A stretch of DNA of 64,000 bases, taken from the NCBI RefSeq assembly GCF_050627025.1, contig NZ_CP192472.1, one strand, 5' to 3'. The notes below the pieces were generated by a model, which was not told the DNA's origin, did not search any database, and saw only the letters and a list, made by a program, of their open reading frames with translations. Position 1 is the stretch's first letter. The number at the start of each line of letters is the position of its first letter. This stretch comes from Variovorax paradoxus_P. Lineage in GTDB: Bacteria; Pseudomonadota; Gammaproteobacteria; Burkholderiales; Burkholderiaceae_C. Both the position numbers and the translations under genes were made by a program. This document shows, one piece after another, positions 33,063 to 43,218 of this stretch.

Positions 33063-33152
33063 CAGGCCATTCTAAGTAAGAGCGAGTAAGTGCGAGTAAG
33101 GGCGATAAGGGCGAGTGCGCGCGGACGGTTTGCCGCGAGCGGCGCAGCCCTC

Positions 33153-33572
33153 TTATTCGCACAGCGAGCGGATCTCCGGCGGAATTGGCACCGCGCGGAT
33201 GCCGCCGCCCTCGCGCCTGGCTGCGAAGATGCGCACTTCCTCGCACTCGAGAATGAGCTCGTCGCCGCGCGCCACGCGGTACGTCTGCACAAAGCTCTTA
33301 TCGCGCCACTCGGCAATGCGCACCGCAATCTGCAGCGTGTCGCCGTAGCTCGCGGCCTTGACGAAGCGCGTGTGCGTGTCGACCAGCGGCGTGCCGATCA
33401 CGCCGAGCGTCTTCGTCGTTTCTTCCCAGCGCGGTACGCCGCATTCCGCAAAGAAGTGGCGCGACGCCGCATCGATCCAGCGGAAGAAATTGGGAAACCA
33501 GACGATGCCGGCCGGATCGCAGTCGCCGAACTCGACGCGCGCGGTGTAGATGATTTCTTTGCTGCTGCTCAT
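33153..33572 (-). CDS. Hot-dog thioesterase, 4-hydroxybenzoyl-CoA thioesterase family
   Basis: This 139-residue protein has the family motif VEFGDCDPAGIVWFPNFFRW with the catalytic aspartate in GDCDPAGI. Such enzymes hydrolyse aromatic or short acyl-CoA thioesters in the cytoplasm. It is 19 bases after a Bug receptor gene and two genes after iorB. The IorAB enzyme makes aryl-acetyl-CoA, so an aryl-acetyl-CoA substrate is plausible, but this rests on the neighbourhood only. The ATG at 33572 gives the typical family length. Confidence 0.88.
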   Translation of the reverse strand: MSSSKEIIYTARVEFGDCDPAGIVWFPNFFRWIDAASRHFFAECGVPRWEETTKTLGVIGTPLVDTHTRFVKAASYGDTLQIAVRIAEWRDKSFVQTYRVARGDELILECEEVRIFAARREGGGIRAVPIPPEIRSLCE

Positions 33573-33591
33573 CTGTTCATTGTCGCGATGC

Positions 33592-34581
33592 TCAGTCGGC
33601 AACGATCTTGCGGTCGCGGATCAGCGCCCCGAAGCGCTGCGAATCGGCCGCTGCACGTTGCTGGAACTCGGCCGGCGTGCCCGGCAAGGCTTCGCCCCCG
33701 AGCGCGGCAATGCGCTCTTTCACGGCCGGCAGCGCAAGTGCCCGGTTGATTTGCGTGTTGAGCTGCGCCACCACGTCAGGCGGCGTGCCCGCCGGCGCAT
33801 AAAAGCCGAACACCGTGTCGGCATCGAAGCCGCGCAATCCGGCCTCGTCCAGCGTGGGCACGTCCGGGAACTGCGACGAGCGGTGCGGGCTGCCCACTGC
33901 CAGCAGCCGGAGCTTGCCGGCGCGCACCTGCTGCAGGCCAATGCCGGGGTCGAAGGCGTAGTCGATCTGGCCCGCGAGCAGGTCTTGCAGCGCCGGGGCC
34001 GCGCCTCTGTAGGGCACATGCAGCGCGAAGACGCCGGCCTGGCTCTTGAACATTTCGCCCGCCAGGTGCGGCGAACTGCCGCTGCCCGGCGAACCGTACG
34101 AGAGCTTGCCCGGGTTGGCCTTGAGGTACGAAATGAACTCGCGCACATTGGTGGGCGGCAGTGAAGGCTTGACCACCAGAAAGACCAGCACGCGCGCGGC
34201 CGCGGCCACCGGCACCAGGTCCTTCGCGGGGTCGAAGCTCATGCGCGAATAGAGGTGCGGGTTGACCGAGACCATGCCGCCCGAACTCATGAGCAGCGTG
34301 TAGCCATCGGCCGGCGCGCGCGCCACCGATTCACCGCCCACGTTGCCGTTGGCACCGGCGCGGTTCTCGATGACCACGGGTTGCTTGAGCGATTCCTGCA
34401 GCGGCTGCGAAATTGCGCGGGCAATCTGGTCCGCTGCGCCGCCCGGCGGAAAGTTGACGACCACCTTGATCGGCTTGGCGGGCCATGCACCGGGCTGAGC
34501 CTGTGCATGCGTGCAGGCCAGCAGCGCGCAGGCAGCGGTGAAAAGAAGGCGGCGGCGCCAGTGGAGGGCGGAATGAGGCAT
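33592..34581 (-). CDS. Bug-family (TctC-like) periplasmic solute-binding protein
   Basis: This 329-residue protein has an N-terminal signal peptide (RRRLLFTAACALLACTHAQAQ). The Bug/TctC pattern follows: PIKVVVNFPPGGAADQIAR, VVIENRAGANGNVG, GYTLLMSSGG, and later LHVPYRGAAPALQDLLAGQ. Bug proteins bind small carboxylates such as aromatic or dicarboxylic acids; many are orphans without their own membrane subunits, as here. Position in the ior operon suggests an aromatic acid ligand. Confidence 0.93.
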   Translation of the reverse strand: MPHSALHWRRRLLFTAACALLACTHAQAQPGAWPAKPIKVVVNFPPGGAADQIARAISQPLQESLKQPVVIENRAGANGNVGGESVARAPADGYTLLMSSGGMVSVNPHLYSRMSFDPAKDLVPVAAAARVLVFLVVKPSLPPTNVREFISYLKANPGKLSYGSPGSGSSPHLAGEMFKSQAGVFALHVPYRGAAPALQDLLAGQIDYAFDPGIGLQQVRAGKLRLLAVGSPHRSSQFPDVPTLDEAGLRGFDADTVFGFYAPAGTPPDVVAQLNTQINRALALPAVKERIAALGGEALPGTPAEFQQRAAADSQRFGALIRDRKIVAD

Positions 34582-34628
34582 GGTGTCGTGTCTCCTTGGT
34601 TGTTATGGAATTGGGAAGATCGAGGAAG

Positions 34629-36245
34629 TCAGGCGGTGGTGGAAGGCGGCCGCTTCATCCAGCGGATGGGCTGCGCCTGAACCGGCCGCGGTGCGGCGCC
34701 ATGGCGCACCAGTGCGGCGTCGAGCGCCTTGCCGCCTTCGTCGGCCAGGGCCGCTTCGCGTGCCGCCGCAATTGCCTCGGCACGCTTCGTTGCGGGCAAG
34801 GCGGTGCGGCCGGCAAGCTCATCGATCACGTGCAGCAGGTTGTGCTTGCCGCGCTCGTTGGTGCTGCCGTAACCCTTTATCAGCCGCCCACATAGCGCAA
34901 GCTCGCGCCCGAGCGTCCAGGCTTCGCGCGTGCCGCTTTCCACGGCCGCGAGCCAGCGTTCGATCAACGCCTGCTCCTCGCTAAAGCGTTGCCCACGCCG
35001 GCGCAGCCATTTGAGCGAAGACAGGAGCCGCAGCGACGCCATGCCGAGCACCGAGTGGCTGCCCACCTTGAGCGGCAGCGCCCACGGCTCGCGGCCGCGC
35101 GCCTGGCGTCCCCGGTCCCACGCCGTCACGCGGCGCGAAAGGCCCGCTGGCAGCAATGCGGCGAACTCGGGCGCGCCGGGTTTGAAGTGGTCGTAGACCT
35201 TCACGATGTCTTCATCGGTGGCGCGCACTTCTTGCCGCACGCGCTGCGCACGGCTCGCACGGCCCTTGAGCGCAGCCACGCGAACGATGTCGTCGAAGGC
35301 CATCCAAAGCGCGAGCCAGCGCGCGGCCTCGCGGGTGATGGCAAAGCCCTGCGCGCCCGCGGGGTCGGCGGCGCGCTCGGCGTCGAGCACCTTGGCCAGC
35401 CGCGTGGCGTAGAGCTCGGCATAGGCGGCGTCCTGGTAGTCGAGCACGCGCGCGTGGCCGAGCGTGAGCATGTCGTGCACCGCCGGCGGAAAACGCCGCG
35501 CCACCTCGTCGGGCAGGGCGCGCGCAGGTCGCGGTGCATCGGCTGTGTCACCGGCCATTACGCTGCTGACAAACGCGGCCTGTGCGCGTGGCGCGCTCAC
35601 CGCATCGAATGCGGCGGCAAAGCCGCGCAAGCTGGCGGCGGCCATCTTGTTCAGCTTTTCAGGCGCGCTGGTGTCGCCGCCTCGCACCACGTGCTCATAA
35701 GCTTCGCGCGAAAACGGAAAGAGGCCGCTCCCCGCAATGGCGCCGAGCATCACGGCGCTGACCACAGTGCCGGCCTCGCGTGCTACAGCGTTCATGTCGA
35801 ACACATGGTGCTCGCGGCTGAAGGCCTTGACCACGTCGAGCAGGTGCTGTGCGTCGGCGCGGCCATCGCCGGGCTGCATGCGTTCAGCCGTGGTGAAGAT
35901 GCGTGCCGACGAACTGATGACCAGCGTGCGCAGCGGCGCGCTCATGCCGTTGCCGATCTGGCGCGCGGTCTCGAGCAGCTCCGACGACACGATGGCGTCC
36001 AGCGCGCCCGGTACCGGGCTCAGGCTGAACACCGGGCGCCTGCCGGCAAGCTGCGCGAGCGGCACCGGAAACACTTCGATGTAGTAGGTTGTGGCGCCGG
36101 TGCGCTGCGCCACGCCGGGTATCGACGTGCTCTGCGCGGCATAGCCGGCGTGGCGGGCAATGTCTACCAGCCATTCGGTGAGCACGCCGCCGCCTTCGCC
36201 GCCCAGGGCGCAGACAAGAAGGGTGATGGGCCGGTTCTGTTCCAT
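34629..36245 (-). CDS. iorB: Indolepyruvate oxidoreductase subunit beta (with C-terminal extension)
   Basis: This 538-residue protein has a pyruvate ferredoxin oxidoreductase gamma-type domain (LVCALGGEGGGVLTEWLVDI, GVAQRTGATTYYIEV) over the first 190 residues or so. A long C-terminal part is typical of the proteobacterial long IorB form. With IorA it converts arylpyruvates to aryl-acetyl-CoA. The ATG at 36245 has GAGGT a few bases upstream, itself just downstream of the iorA stop. An earlier in-frame ATG at 36257 would overlap that stop as ATGA. Confidence 0.92.
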   Translation of the reverse strand: MEQNRPITLLVCALGGEGGGVLTEWLVDIARHAGYAAQSTSIPGVAQRTGATTYYIEVFPVPLAQLAGRRPVFSLSPVPGALDAIVSSELLETARQIGNGMSAPLRTLVISSSARIFTTAERMQPGDGRADAQHLLDVVKAFSREHHVFDMNAVAREAGTVVSAVMLGAIAGSGLFPFSREAYEHVVRGGDTSAPEKLNKMAAASLRGFAAAFDAVSAPRAQAAFVSSVMAGDTADAPRPARALPDEVARRFPPAVHDMLTLGHARVLDYQDAAYAELYATRLAKVLDAERAADPAGAQGFAITREAARWLALWMAFDDIVRVAALKGRASRAQRVRQEVRATDEDIVKVYDHFKPGAPEFAALLPAGLSRRVTAWDRGRQARGREPWALPLKVGSHSVLGMASLRLLSSLKWLRRRGQRFSEEQALIERWLAAVESGTREAWTLGRELALCGRLIKGYGSTNERGKHNLLHVIDELAGRTALPATKRAEAIAAAREAALADEGGKALDAALVRHGAAPRPVQAQPIRWMKRPPSTTA

Positions 36246-36253
36246 GGCGTACC

Positions 36254-38473
36254 TCATGCGGGTTGCAGTGCACGCACCACCGCACCGCGCAGGCCGTGCA
36301 AGAGGCGTTCATGCCATTTCGGGTTTTGCACCACCTCGGCGCGGTAGAAGCTCGGGCACAGCGTGGCCGCATGCGCGTTTTCGCCGCACAGGCCGCAGCC
36401 CACGCAGCCATCGATCACGGTAGCCACCGGGTCGACCTTGAGCGGATCGGGGTTGTCCTTGAGCGTGAGCGTGGGGCAGCCCGAAAGCCGGATGCAGGCG
36501 TGGTCGCCGTTGCACACGTCTTCGTCCACGCCGTATTTCACGCGCACCACGCGCTCGCCTTTTTTCAGCAGGCTTGCAAGCCACGGCTTGATGCGGCGCT
36601 GCCGTTCCAGCTGGCACTCGCCCTCGGCAATCACCACCTTCAGGCCGTCGAAATCGCTGGTGAGCGCCTCGGTCAGCGTCTTGCGCATGCGATCCACGTC
36701 GTAGGTGGTTACGGTGCGCATCCACTTCACGCCCAGGCCCGTCAGCGTGGCTTCGATGGTCTGGTTCTTGTCGACCAGGCTTTGCTGCTTGTCGACCGCG
36801 CGCTCCTTCATTTCGTCATCGGGCGTTGAAATGATGTCCTGCGTGCCGGTGGCCGAGGTGTAGCCGTTCTTGAAGATGAGCAGCACCGCGTCGTCGCCGT
36901 TGAAGAGCGCGCTCTGCACGCCCGTGAGCAAGCCGTTGTGCCAGAACCCGCCATCGCCCATGATCGACAGCGTTCGGCGGTTCATCATCGGCGCCACGCC
37001 GGCGCGGCTTGCCAGGCTCATGCCGTAGCCAAGAATCGAATGCCCCATCGAGAAAGGCTCGAAAGTGCCGAAGGCATGGCAGCCGATGTCCGCCGCAATG
37101 TGCACCGGCCCGGTGTCCTGCTGCGCAAGCTTCAGGGCGGAGAACACCGGCCGCTCGGGGCAGCCGACGCAAAAGCTCGGCGGCCTTGCTGGCAGCGGCG
37201 CCGAGAGCTGGCGCGCCACCGCCTCGCGGCGCTCGCGGTTGCCGGCCAGCCATGCGCTGGCAGACGAGAGCGCTTCGCCCGGCTCGATGTACTTTGCGGC
37301 GAACACGCCGATTCCGCCCGCAAGCACTTCCACCCCGTATTCGCCCGCCGAAGGCAGCATGTCCTTGCCGTGCAGCGGTGTCTGGATGTCGCGCCGGCGC
37401 AGCAGCGTGGCCATGTCCTGCTCGATGTATTCGGGCTGGCCTTCTTCGACCACCAGCACCGCGCGCTTGCTCACGCAAAAGTCGGCCATCTGCTCGGGCA
37501 CCAGCGGGTAGGTCACGTTGAGCACCAGGATTGGTATTTCCGTCTCGCCGAACGCATCGGCCAGCCCCTGTTGCTGCAGGCTTCGAATCAACGCGTTGTA
37601 GAGCCCGCCCTGCACCACGATGCCAAGGTTGGCATGGCGGCCACCTGGAACCAGCTCGTTGAGCCCATGCTCCACGATGTAGCGCCGCGCCGCCGGAATG
37701 CGCTCGTCGCCCTTGAGCTTTTCATGGCGAAAGGTGACGGGCGGATGCGCAAGGCGCATGTAGTCGAAACCCGCGGGCTCGGTCATCAACGCGCGGGTCG
37801 ACACCGCGGGCGCAATGTTGTCCTTGCACTCGAAGCTGCCGCGCACATGGCAGGTGCGGATGCGCAGCTCCATGAGGCAGGGCATGTTCGACGCCTCCGA
37901 CAACCGGAAGCCGTGCTCGACCATGCGCACCATCTGTCCGAGATCGGGCCGCGGATCGAGCAGGCACATACTCGACTTGAGCGCGTAGGCATGCGTGCGC
38001 TCCTGGATCACGCTTGCGCCCTCGCCGTAGTCTTCGCCCACCACAATGAGCACGCCGCCGGTCACACCGGGCGATGAAAGATTGGAGAGCGCATCGGCCG
38101 CCACGTTGGTTCCGACGATGGACTTCCATGTGACGGCGCCGCGCAGCGGGTAGTGGATGGAAGCGCCGAGCATCGCGGCCGCGGAGGCCTCGTTGGAGCA
38201 GGCCTCCACGTGCACGCCCAGTTCGTCCATGTAAGTCTTGGCCTGCACCATCACGTCGAGCAGGTGCGAGACCGGCGCGCCCTGGTAGCCACCGACGTAG
38301 GCCACGCCGGATTGCAGCAGGCCTTTGGTTATTGCGAGGATGCCCTCGCCGTGGAACGTGTCGCCGGCGCCCAGGCGCAGCGATTGCACTTCCTTGCTGA
38401 ATGAAACTTCCAAGAGATTCGGCTCCGTAGGGGTTGATGTGGGTTGGATGTTCGAGGGGCAAGGGGCATGCAT
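36254..38473 (-). CDS. iorA: Indolepyruvate oxidoreductase subunit alpha
   Basis: This 739-residue protein has an N-terminal pyrimidine-binding region (LAITKGLLQSGVAYVGGYQG) and a central zinc/Fe-like CVGCPERP. The thiamine pyrophosphate motif GDGGFWHNGLL runs on to an NGYTSATG segment. A C-terminal ferredoxin-like part has CNGDHACIRLSGCP and CVGCGLCGENAHAATLCP, the ligands of two [4Fe-4S] clusters. It decarboxylates indolepyruvate and related arylpyruvates in the cytoplasm with IorB, feeding electrons to ferredoxin. The ATG at 38473 starts just before the conserved domain; the longer open frame covers another gene. Confidence 0.94.
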   Translation of the reverse strand: MHAPCPSNIQPTSTPTEPNLLEVSFSKEVQSLRLGAGDTFHGEGILAITKGLLQSGVAYVGGYQGAPVSHLLDVMVQAKTYMDELGVHVEACSNEASAAAMLGASIHYPLRGAVTWKSIVGTNVAADALSNLSSPGVTGGVLIVVGEDYGEGASVIQERTHAYALKSSMCLLDPRPDLGQMVRMVEHGFRLSEASNMPCLMELRIRTCHVRGSFECKDNIAPAVSTRALMTEPAGFDYMRLAHPPVTFRHEKLKGDERIPAARRYIVEHGLNELVPGGRHANLGIVVQGGLYNALIRSLQQQGLADAFGETEIPILVLNVTYPLVPEQMADFCVSKRAVLVVEEGQPEYIEQDMATLLRRRDIQTPLHGKDMLPSAGEYGVEVLAGGIGVFAAKYIEPGEALSSASAWLAGNRERREAVARQLSAPLPARPPSFCVGCPERPVFSALKLAQQDTGPVHIAADIGCHAFGTFEPFSMGHSILGYGMSLASRAGVAPMMNRRTLSIMGDGGFWHNGLLTGVQSALFNGDDAVLLIFKNGYTSATGTQDIISTPDDEMKERAVDKQQSLVDKNQTIEATLTGLGVKWMRTVTTYDVDRMRKTLTEALTSDFDGLKVVIAEGECQLERQRRIKPWLASLLKKGERVVRVKYGVDEDVCNGDHACIRLSGCPTLTLKDNPDPLKVDPVATVIDGCVGCGLCGENAHAATLCPSFYRAEVVQNPKWHERLLHGLRGAVVRALQPA

Positions 38474-38520
38474 TTCCCCGCGCCGCGCTTTGTTGCCGGC
38501 GTTGCATGGTGTGCCGGTTG

Positions 38521-39180
38521 CTACTTGATGGGCGGCTTGGCGGCGGTGCCGGGAAAGCGCGCCACGTAGTAGGCAAGGGTGTCCAGGTCTTCCGGCGGAA
38601 TGCCGCTCACGGCCTCGGTCATCGCCTGCGTGTAGCCGGGCCGCTTGCCGGTGCGAAACCCGTGCAACGTCATCTGCAGGTAGTCTTCGCGCTGCTGCGC
38701 GATGCGTGGCACCTGCTGCCCGCCGCTCAGGTCGGCGCCATGGCAGATCACGCAGCGATGCGTTTGCGCCAGCGCCTGGCCGCGAGCCATGCGGGCGGCA
38801 TCGGGCGGCGCTGCCGGCGGCGGTGCGGGTACCGCCGGCAGCGTGGCGATGAACTCCGAGAAGCCACGCAAGTCTTCGTCCTTCATGGTCTTGGCCACTG
38901 CCGACATCGCAGGGTTGTCGCGCCGGCCTTCGCGAAACAGAAACAGCTGCGTGATCGCATAGAAAGAATGCTGGCCCGCAAGTGCCGGCGTTCCCGCCAT
39001 GTCGCTGCGCCCGTTTGCTCCGTGGCACGAGGCGCACACCGCCGCATAGCGTTGCGCATAGGTGCCCTGCGCGGCCTGCGCACCCTGCGCGCTGGCCGGT
39101 GGCGCGGTGGAGGCGACAAGCGTCATGGCCATGGCCGCAACTGCTCGCGAGGCAACTGCAAAAGCAAACCCCTTGCTCAT
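38521..39180 (-). CDS. Di-haem cytochrome c
   Basis: This 219-residue exported protein has a signal peptide (AVASRAVAAMAMTLVASTAPPASAQ) and two class I cytochrome c domains with haem motifs CASCH and CVICH. A Pro/Ala linker (AVPAPPPAAPP) lies between them. It is periplasmic and carries electrons. The ATG overlaps the sorbosone-dehydrogenase stop as ATGA, so the two are translationally coupled and the cytochrome is probably the electron acceptor of that enzyme. Confidence 0.93.
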   Translation of the reverse strand: MSKGFAFAVASRAVAAMAMTLVASTAPPASAQGAQAAQGTYAQRYAAVCASCHGANGRSDMAGTPALAGQHSFYAITQLFLFREGRRDNPAMSAVAKTMKDEDLRGFSEFIATLPAVPAPPPAAPPDAARMARGQALAQTHRCVICHGADLSGGQQVPRIAQQREDYLQMTLHGFRTGKRPGYTQAMTEAVSGIPPEDLDTLAYYVARFPGTAAKPPIK

Positions 39181-40376
39181 CGGCCGCCGTAGCTGATGCG
39201 GTAGATCGCGCCCGCGTGGTCGTCGCTTACGAGCATGGAGCCGTCCTTCAGCACCAGAAAGTCCACCGGCCGGCCGAGGTAGTTGTTGTTCTCGACGAAG
39301 CCCGTCATGAAGGGCTCGACCTTGGCACCGCCTTTGCCGTCGGGCCAGGCTACTGCAATGTCGGCGTACTTGACCGTGCGGTTCCACGGGCCGTGGCGTG
39401 CAATGAACATTGCGCCGCGGTACTTGGTCGGGAACATCTTTCCGTTATAGAACGCGAGGCCCAGGCCGGCGGCGTGCGGGCCGAGCAGCGCGGCGGGCTT
39501 GGTGAACTCGCCGCAGTTCTTGCCCCAGCCGAACTCGGGGTCGGCAATGTTGCCCTGGTGGCAATACGGATAGCCGAAGTGCTGGTTGGGTGCAGTCACC
39601 ACGTTCAGTTCGTCGTTCGGCAGGTCTTCGCTGAGCCAGTCACGGCCGTTGTCGGTGAACCAGAGGTTGCCTGTCTTCGGGTCGAAGTCGAAGCCCACGG
39701 TATTGCGCACGCCGCGTGCCACGGTCTCTATGCCGCTGCCGTCCAGGTTCATCCGAAAGATGCGTGCATGCGCCTCGTCCGGGTCGCAGATGTTGCAGGG
39801 CGCGCCCACCGCGTAATACAGCTTGTTGTCACGTACGCGCAGGTAGCGCCAGCTGTGGTCTTGCCCACCGGGAAGCTTGTCGTTGAGCACGGCCGGCGTG
39901 CCCGGGTTGTCCAGCTTGTCTTCGATGCCGTCGTAGCGAACGATCTGCTTGTGGGTGGCAAGGTAGAGCGCGCCCTTGTGATATTCGATGCCGGTGGCGA
40001 ACTCGGTCTTGTCGACGATGGTCCTGGGCTTGCGGTCGCCCTTCTCGGCAATGGCATACACCTTGTTGCCCACGAACAGCGTGCTCACGAACACCGTGCC
40101 CTTGTCGCCCTGGCGGAGCGACCGGGCGTCGAGCACGCCGGAGGCCCAGGTCTCCACCTTGAAGCCCGGCGGCAGCTTGAACTTGGCGGTGGGCAACTGG
40201 TCGACCGCTGTCGGAATGGGGAACGACGGAACCGGCGCCATGCGCGTGGCCGCCTCGGTCTTGGGCCGCCCCTTGGCCCAGCCCGGCTCTTCGGCCGGAG
40301 GCTGCTGGGCCCACGCAGCGGTGGTGGCAACGCAAAGCAGGGCGGCAATTGCCGCACGCGGACGCAGTCTGGCCAT
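39177..40376 (-). CDS. PQQ-dependent sugar dehydrogenase-like (L-sorbosone dehydrogenase family) periplasmic enzyme
   Basis: This 399-residue protein has a signal peptide (AAIAALLCVATTAAWAQ). A six-bladed beta-propeller of the glucose/sorbosone dehydrogenase family follows (LPPGFKVETWASGVLDARSL, HSWRYLRVRDNKLYYAVGAP, GFDFDPKTGNLWFTDNGRDW, FIARHGPWNR). Members oxidise sugars or other alcohols/aldehydes in the periplasm with PQQ. It is the first gene of the leftward operon with the di-haem cytochrome, iorA, iorB, Bug receptor and thioesterase. The LysR gene is divergent. The substrate is unknown. Confidence 0.88.
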   Translation of the reverse strand: MARLRPRAAIAALLCVATTAAWAQQPPAEEPGWAKGRPKTEAATRMAPVPSFPIPTAVDQLPTAKFKLPPGFKVETWASGVLDARSLRQGDKGTVFVSTLFVGNKVYAIAEKGDRKPRTIVDKTEFATGIEYHKGALYLATHKQIVRYDGIEDKLDNPGTPAVLNDKLPGGQDHSWRYLRVRDNKLYYAVGAPCNICDPDEAHARIFRMNLDGSGIETVARGVRNTVGFDFDPKTGNLWFTDNGRDWLSEDLPNDELNVVTAPNQHFGYPYCHQGNIADPEFGWGKNCGEFTKPAALLGPHAAGLGLAFYNGKMFPTKYRGAMFIARHGPWNRTVKYADIAVAWPDGKGGAKVEPFMTGFVENNNYLGRPVDFLVLKDGSMLVSDDHAGAIYRISYGGR

Positions 40377-40497
40377 GTCTTGTCTCCTTCTCGTGGGTGG
40401 GCTCTTCTTGCTCGCCGAATGTTCCGGTCGGTCGGCAACGGCGGCCAGTGTGCGAGCCCTGCGCCAGGTCTTCAATAAAATAATCGAGCTAAGTAAT

Positions 40498-41412
40498 ATG
40501 CACACCATGCATATACAAACGATAGACCTCAACCTGCTGCGCTTGTTCGATGCGGTCTATCGCGCACGGAGCGTGAGCCGCGCCGCCGAAGAGCTGGGCC
40601 TGACGCAGCCCGCTGCCAGCCACGGCCTGGGCCGCCTGCGCCTGCTGCTGAAAGACGCGCTTTTTACGCGCGCGCCCGGCGGCGTTGCGCCCACGCCGCG
40701 CGCCGACCGGCTGGCAGTTGCGGTGCAGGCCGCGCTCAACACGCTGGAAGAAGCGCTGCAGGAGCCCGGCCGGTTCGAGCCTCAGGCATCGCGCAAGACC
40801 TTTCGCATTCACATGAGCGACATTGGCGAAGGCCGCTTCCTGCCTGCGCTCATGGCACGCTTGGGCGAGCTGGCACCCGGCGTGCGCGTGGAAACGTTGC
40901 CGCTGGCTCCCACCGAAATAGCGCCTGCGCTCGACAGCGGCCGCATCGACTTTGCCTTCGGCTTCTTGCCCAAGGTGCGCGACACGCAGCGCAAGCATCT
41001 GCTGAAAGACCGCTACATCGTGCTGCTGCGCAAGGGCCATCCGTTCGCGCGGGGGCGGCGCAACAGCCAGGCGCTCATCGAGGCGCTGCAAACGCTCGAA
41101 TACGTGGCGGTGCGCACCCATGCGGAAACGCTGCGCATCCTGCAACTGCTCAACCTGGAAGAGCGGGTGCGGCTGACCACCGAGCACTTCATGGTGCTGC
41201 CCGCCATCGTGCGCGCCACCGACCTTGCCGTGGTGATGCCGCGCAACATTGCACGCGGTTTTGCGCAAGAGGGCGGCTACGCCATCGTGGAGCCGGCCTT
41301 TCCGCTTCGCGATTTCACGGTTTCGCTGCACTGGAGCAAGCGCTTCGAGGCCGATCCGGCCAACCGGTGGCTGCGGCAGGTGATTGCAGATCTGTTTTCG
41401 GACGGCGCCTGA
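40498..41412 (+). CDS. LysR-family transcriptional regulator
   Basis: This 304-residue protein has the HTH (IDLNLLRLFDAVYRARSVSR, then ELGLTQPAASHGLGRLR) and a C-terminal LysR substrate-binding domain with NodD/PA0218-like features (FRIHMSDIGEGRFLPALMARL). It is divergent from the sorbosone-dehydrogenase operon, its most likely target. An AT-rich stretch directly before the start (40471-40500) could hold the promoter. ATG at 40498 or 40507 can both serve. It lies upstream of xdhA in the same direction but with a 190-base gap. Confidence 0.9.
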   Translation: MHTMHIQTIDLNLLRLFDAVYRARSVSRAAEELGLTQPAASHGLGRLRLLLKDALFTRAPGGVAPTPRADRLAVAVQAALNTLEEALQEPGRFEPQASRKTFRIHMSDIGEGRFLPALMARLGELAPGVRVETLPLAPTEIAPALDSGRIDFAFGFLPKVRDTQRKHLLKDRYIVLLRKGHPFARGRRNSQALIEALQTLEYVAVRTHAETLRILQLLNLEERVRLTTEHFMVLPAIVRATDLAVVMPRNIARGFAQEGGYAIVEPAFPLRDFTVSLHWSKRFEADPANRWLRQVIADLFSDGA

Positions 41413-41492
41413 CGCAAAAGGCGGCGGCCGCGCAGGAATGGCCCGGTATGGCCTGGGAATTGCTCGCCGCCTCAAGGGTTTCCCCGTAGCTT

Positions 41493-41535
41493 GCATACCG
41501 CCCCCCACATACGCAATATGGGCGCTGCGGTATGT
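41493..41535. promoter_or_regulatory. Concentric palindrome upstream of xdhA
   Basis: The outer arms are GCATACCGC (41493-41501) and GCGGTATGT (41527-41535). The inner arms are CATA (41508-41511) and TATG (41517-41520). Both pairs share the same centre at 41514. The element ends 67 bases before the xdhA ATG. It looks like a two-part LysR-type operator. Confidence 0.6.
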
Positions 41536-41602
41536 GCCCGGCGGCGCAAGCCGCTAACGTCAACGCCTGGCCGAAACGAGCCGCCCCACGAGCACGAAGA
41601 GC

Positions 41603-43216
<1,614 letters not shown>

Positions 43217-43218
43217 CC

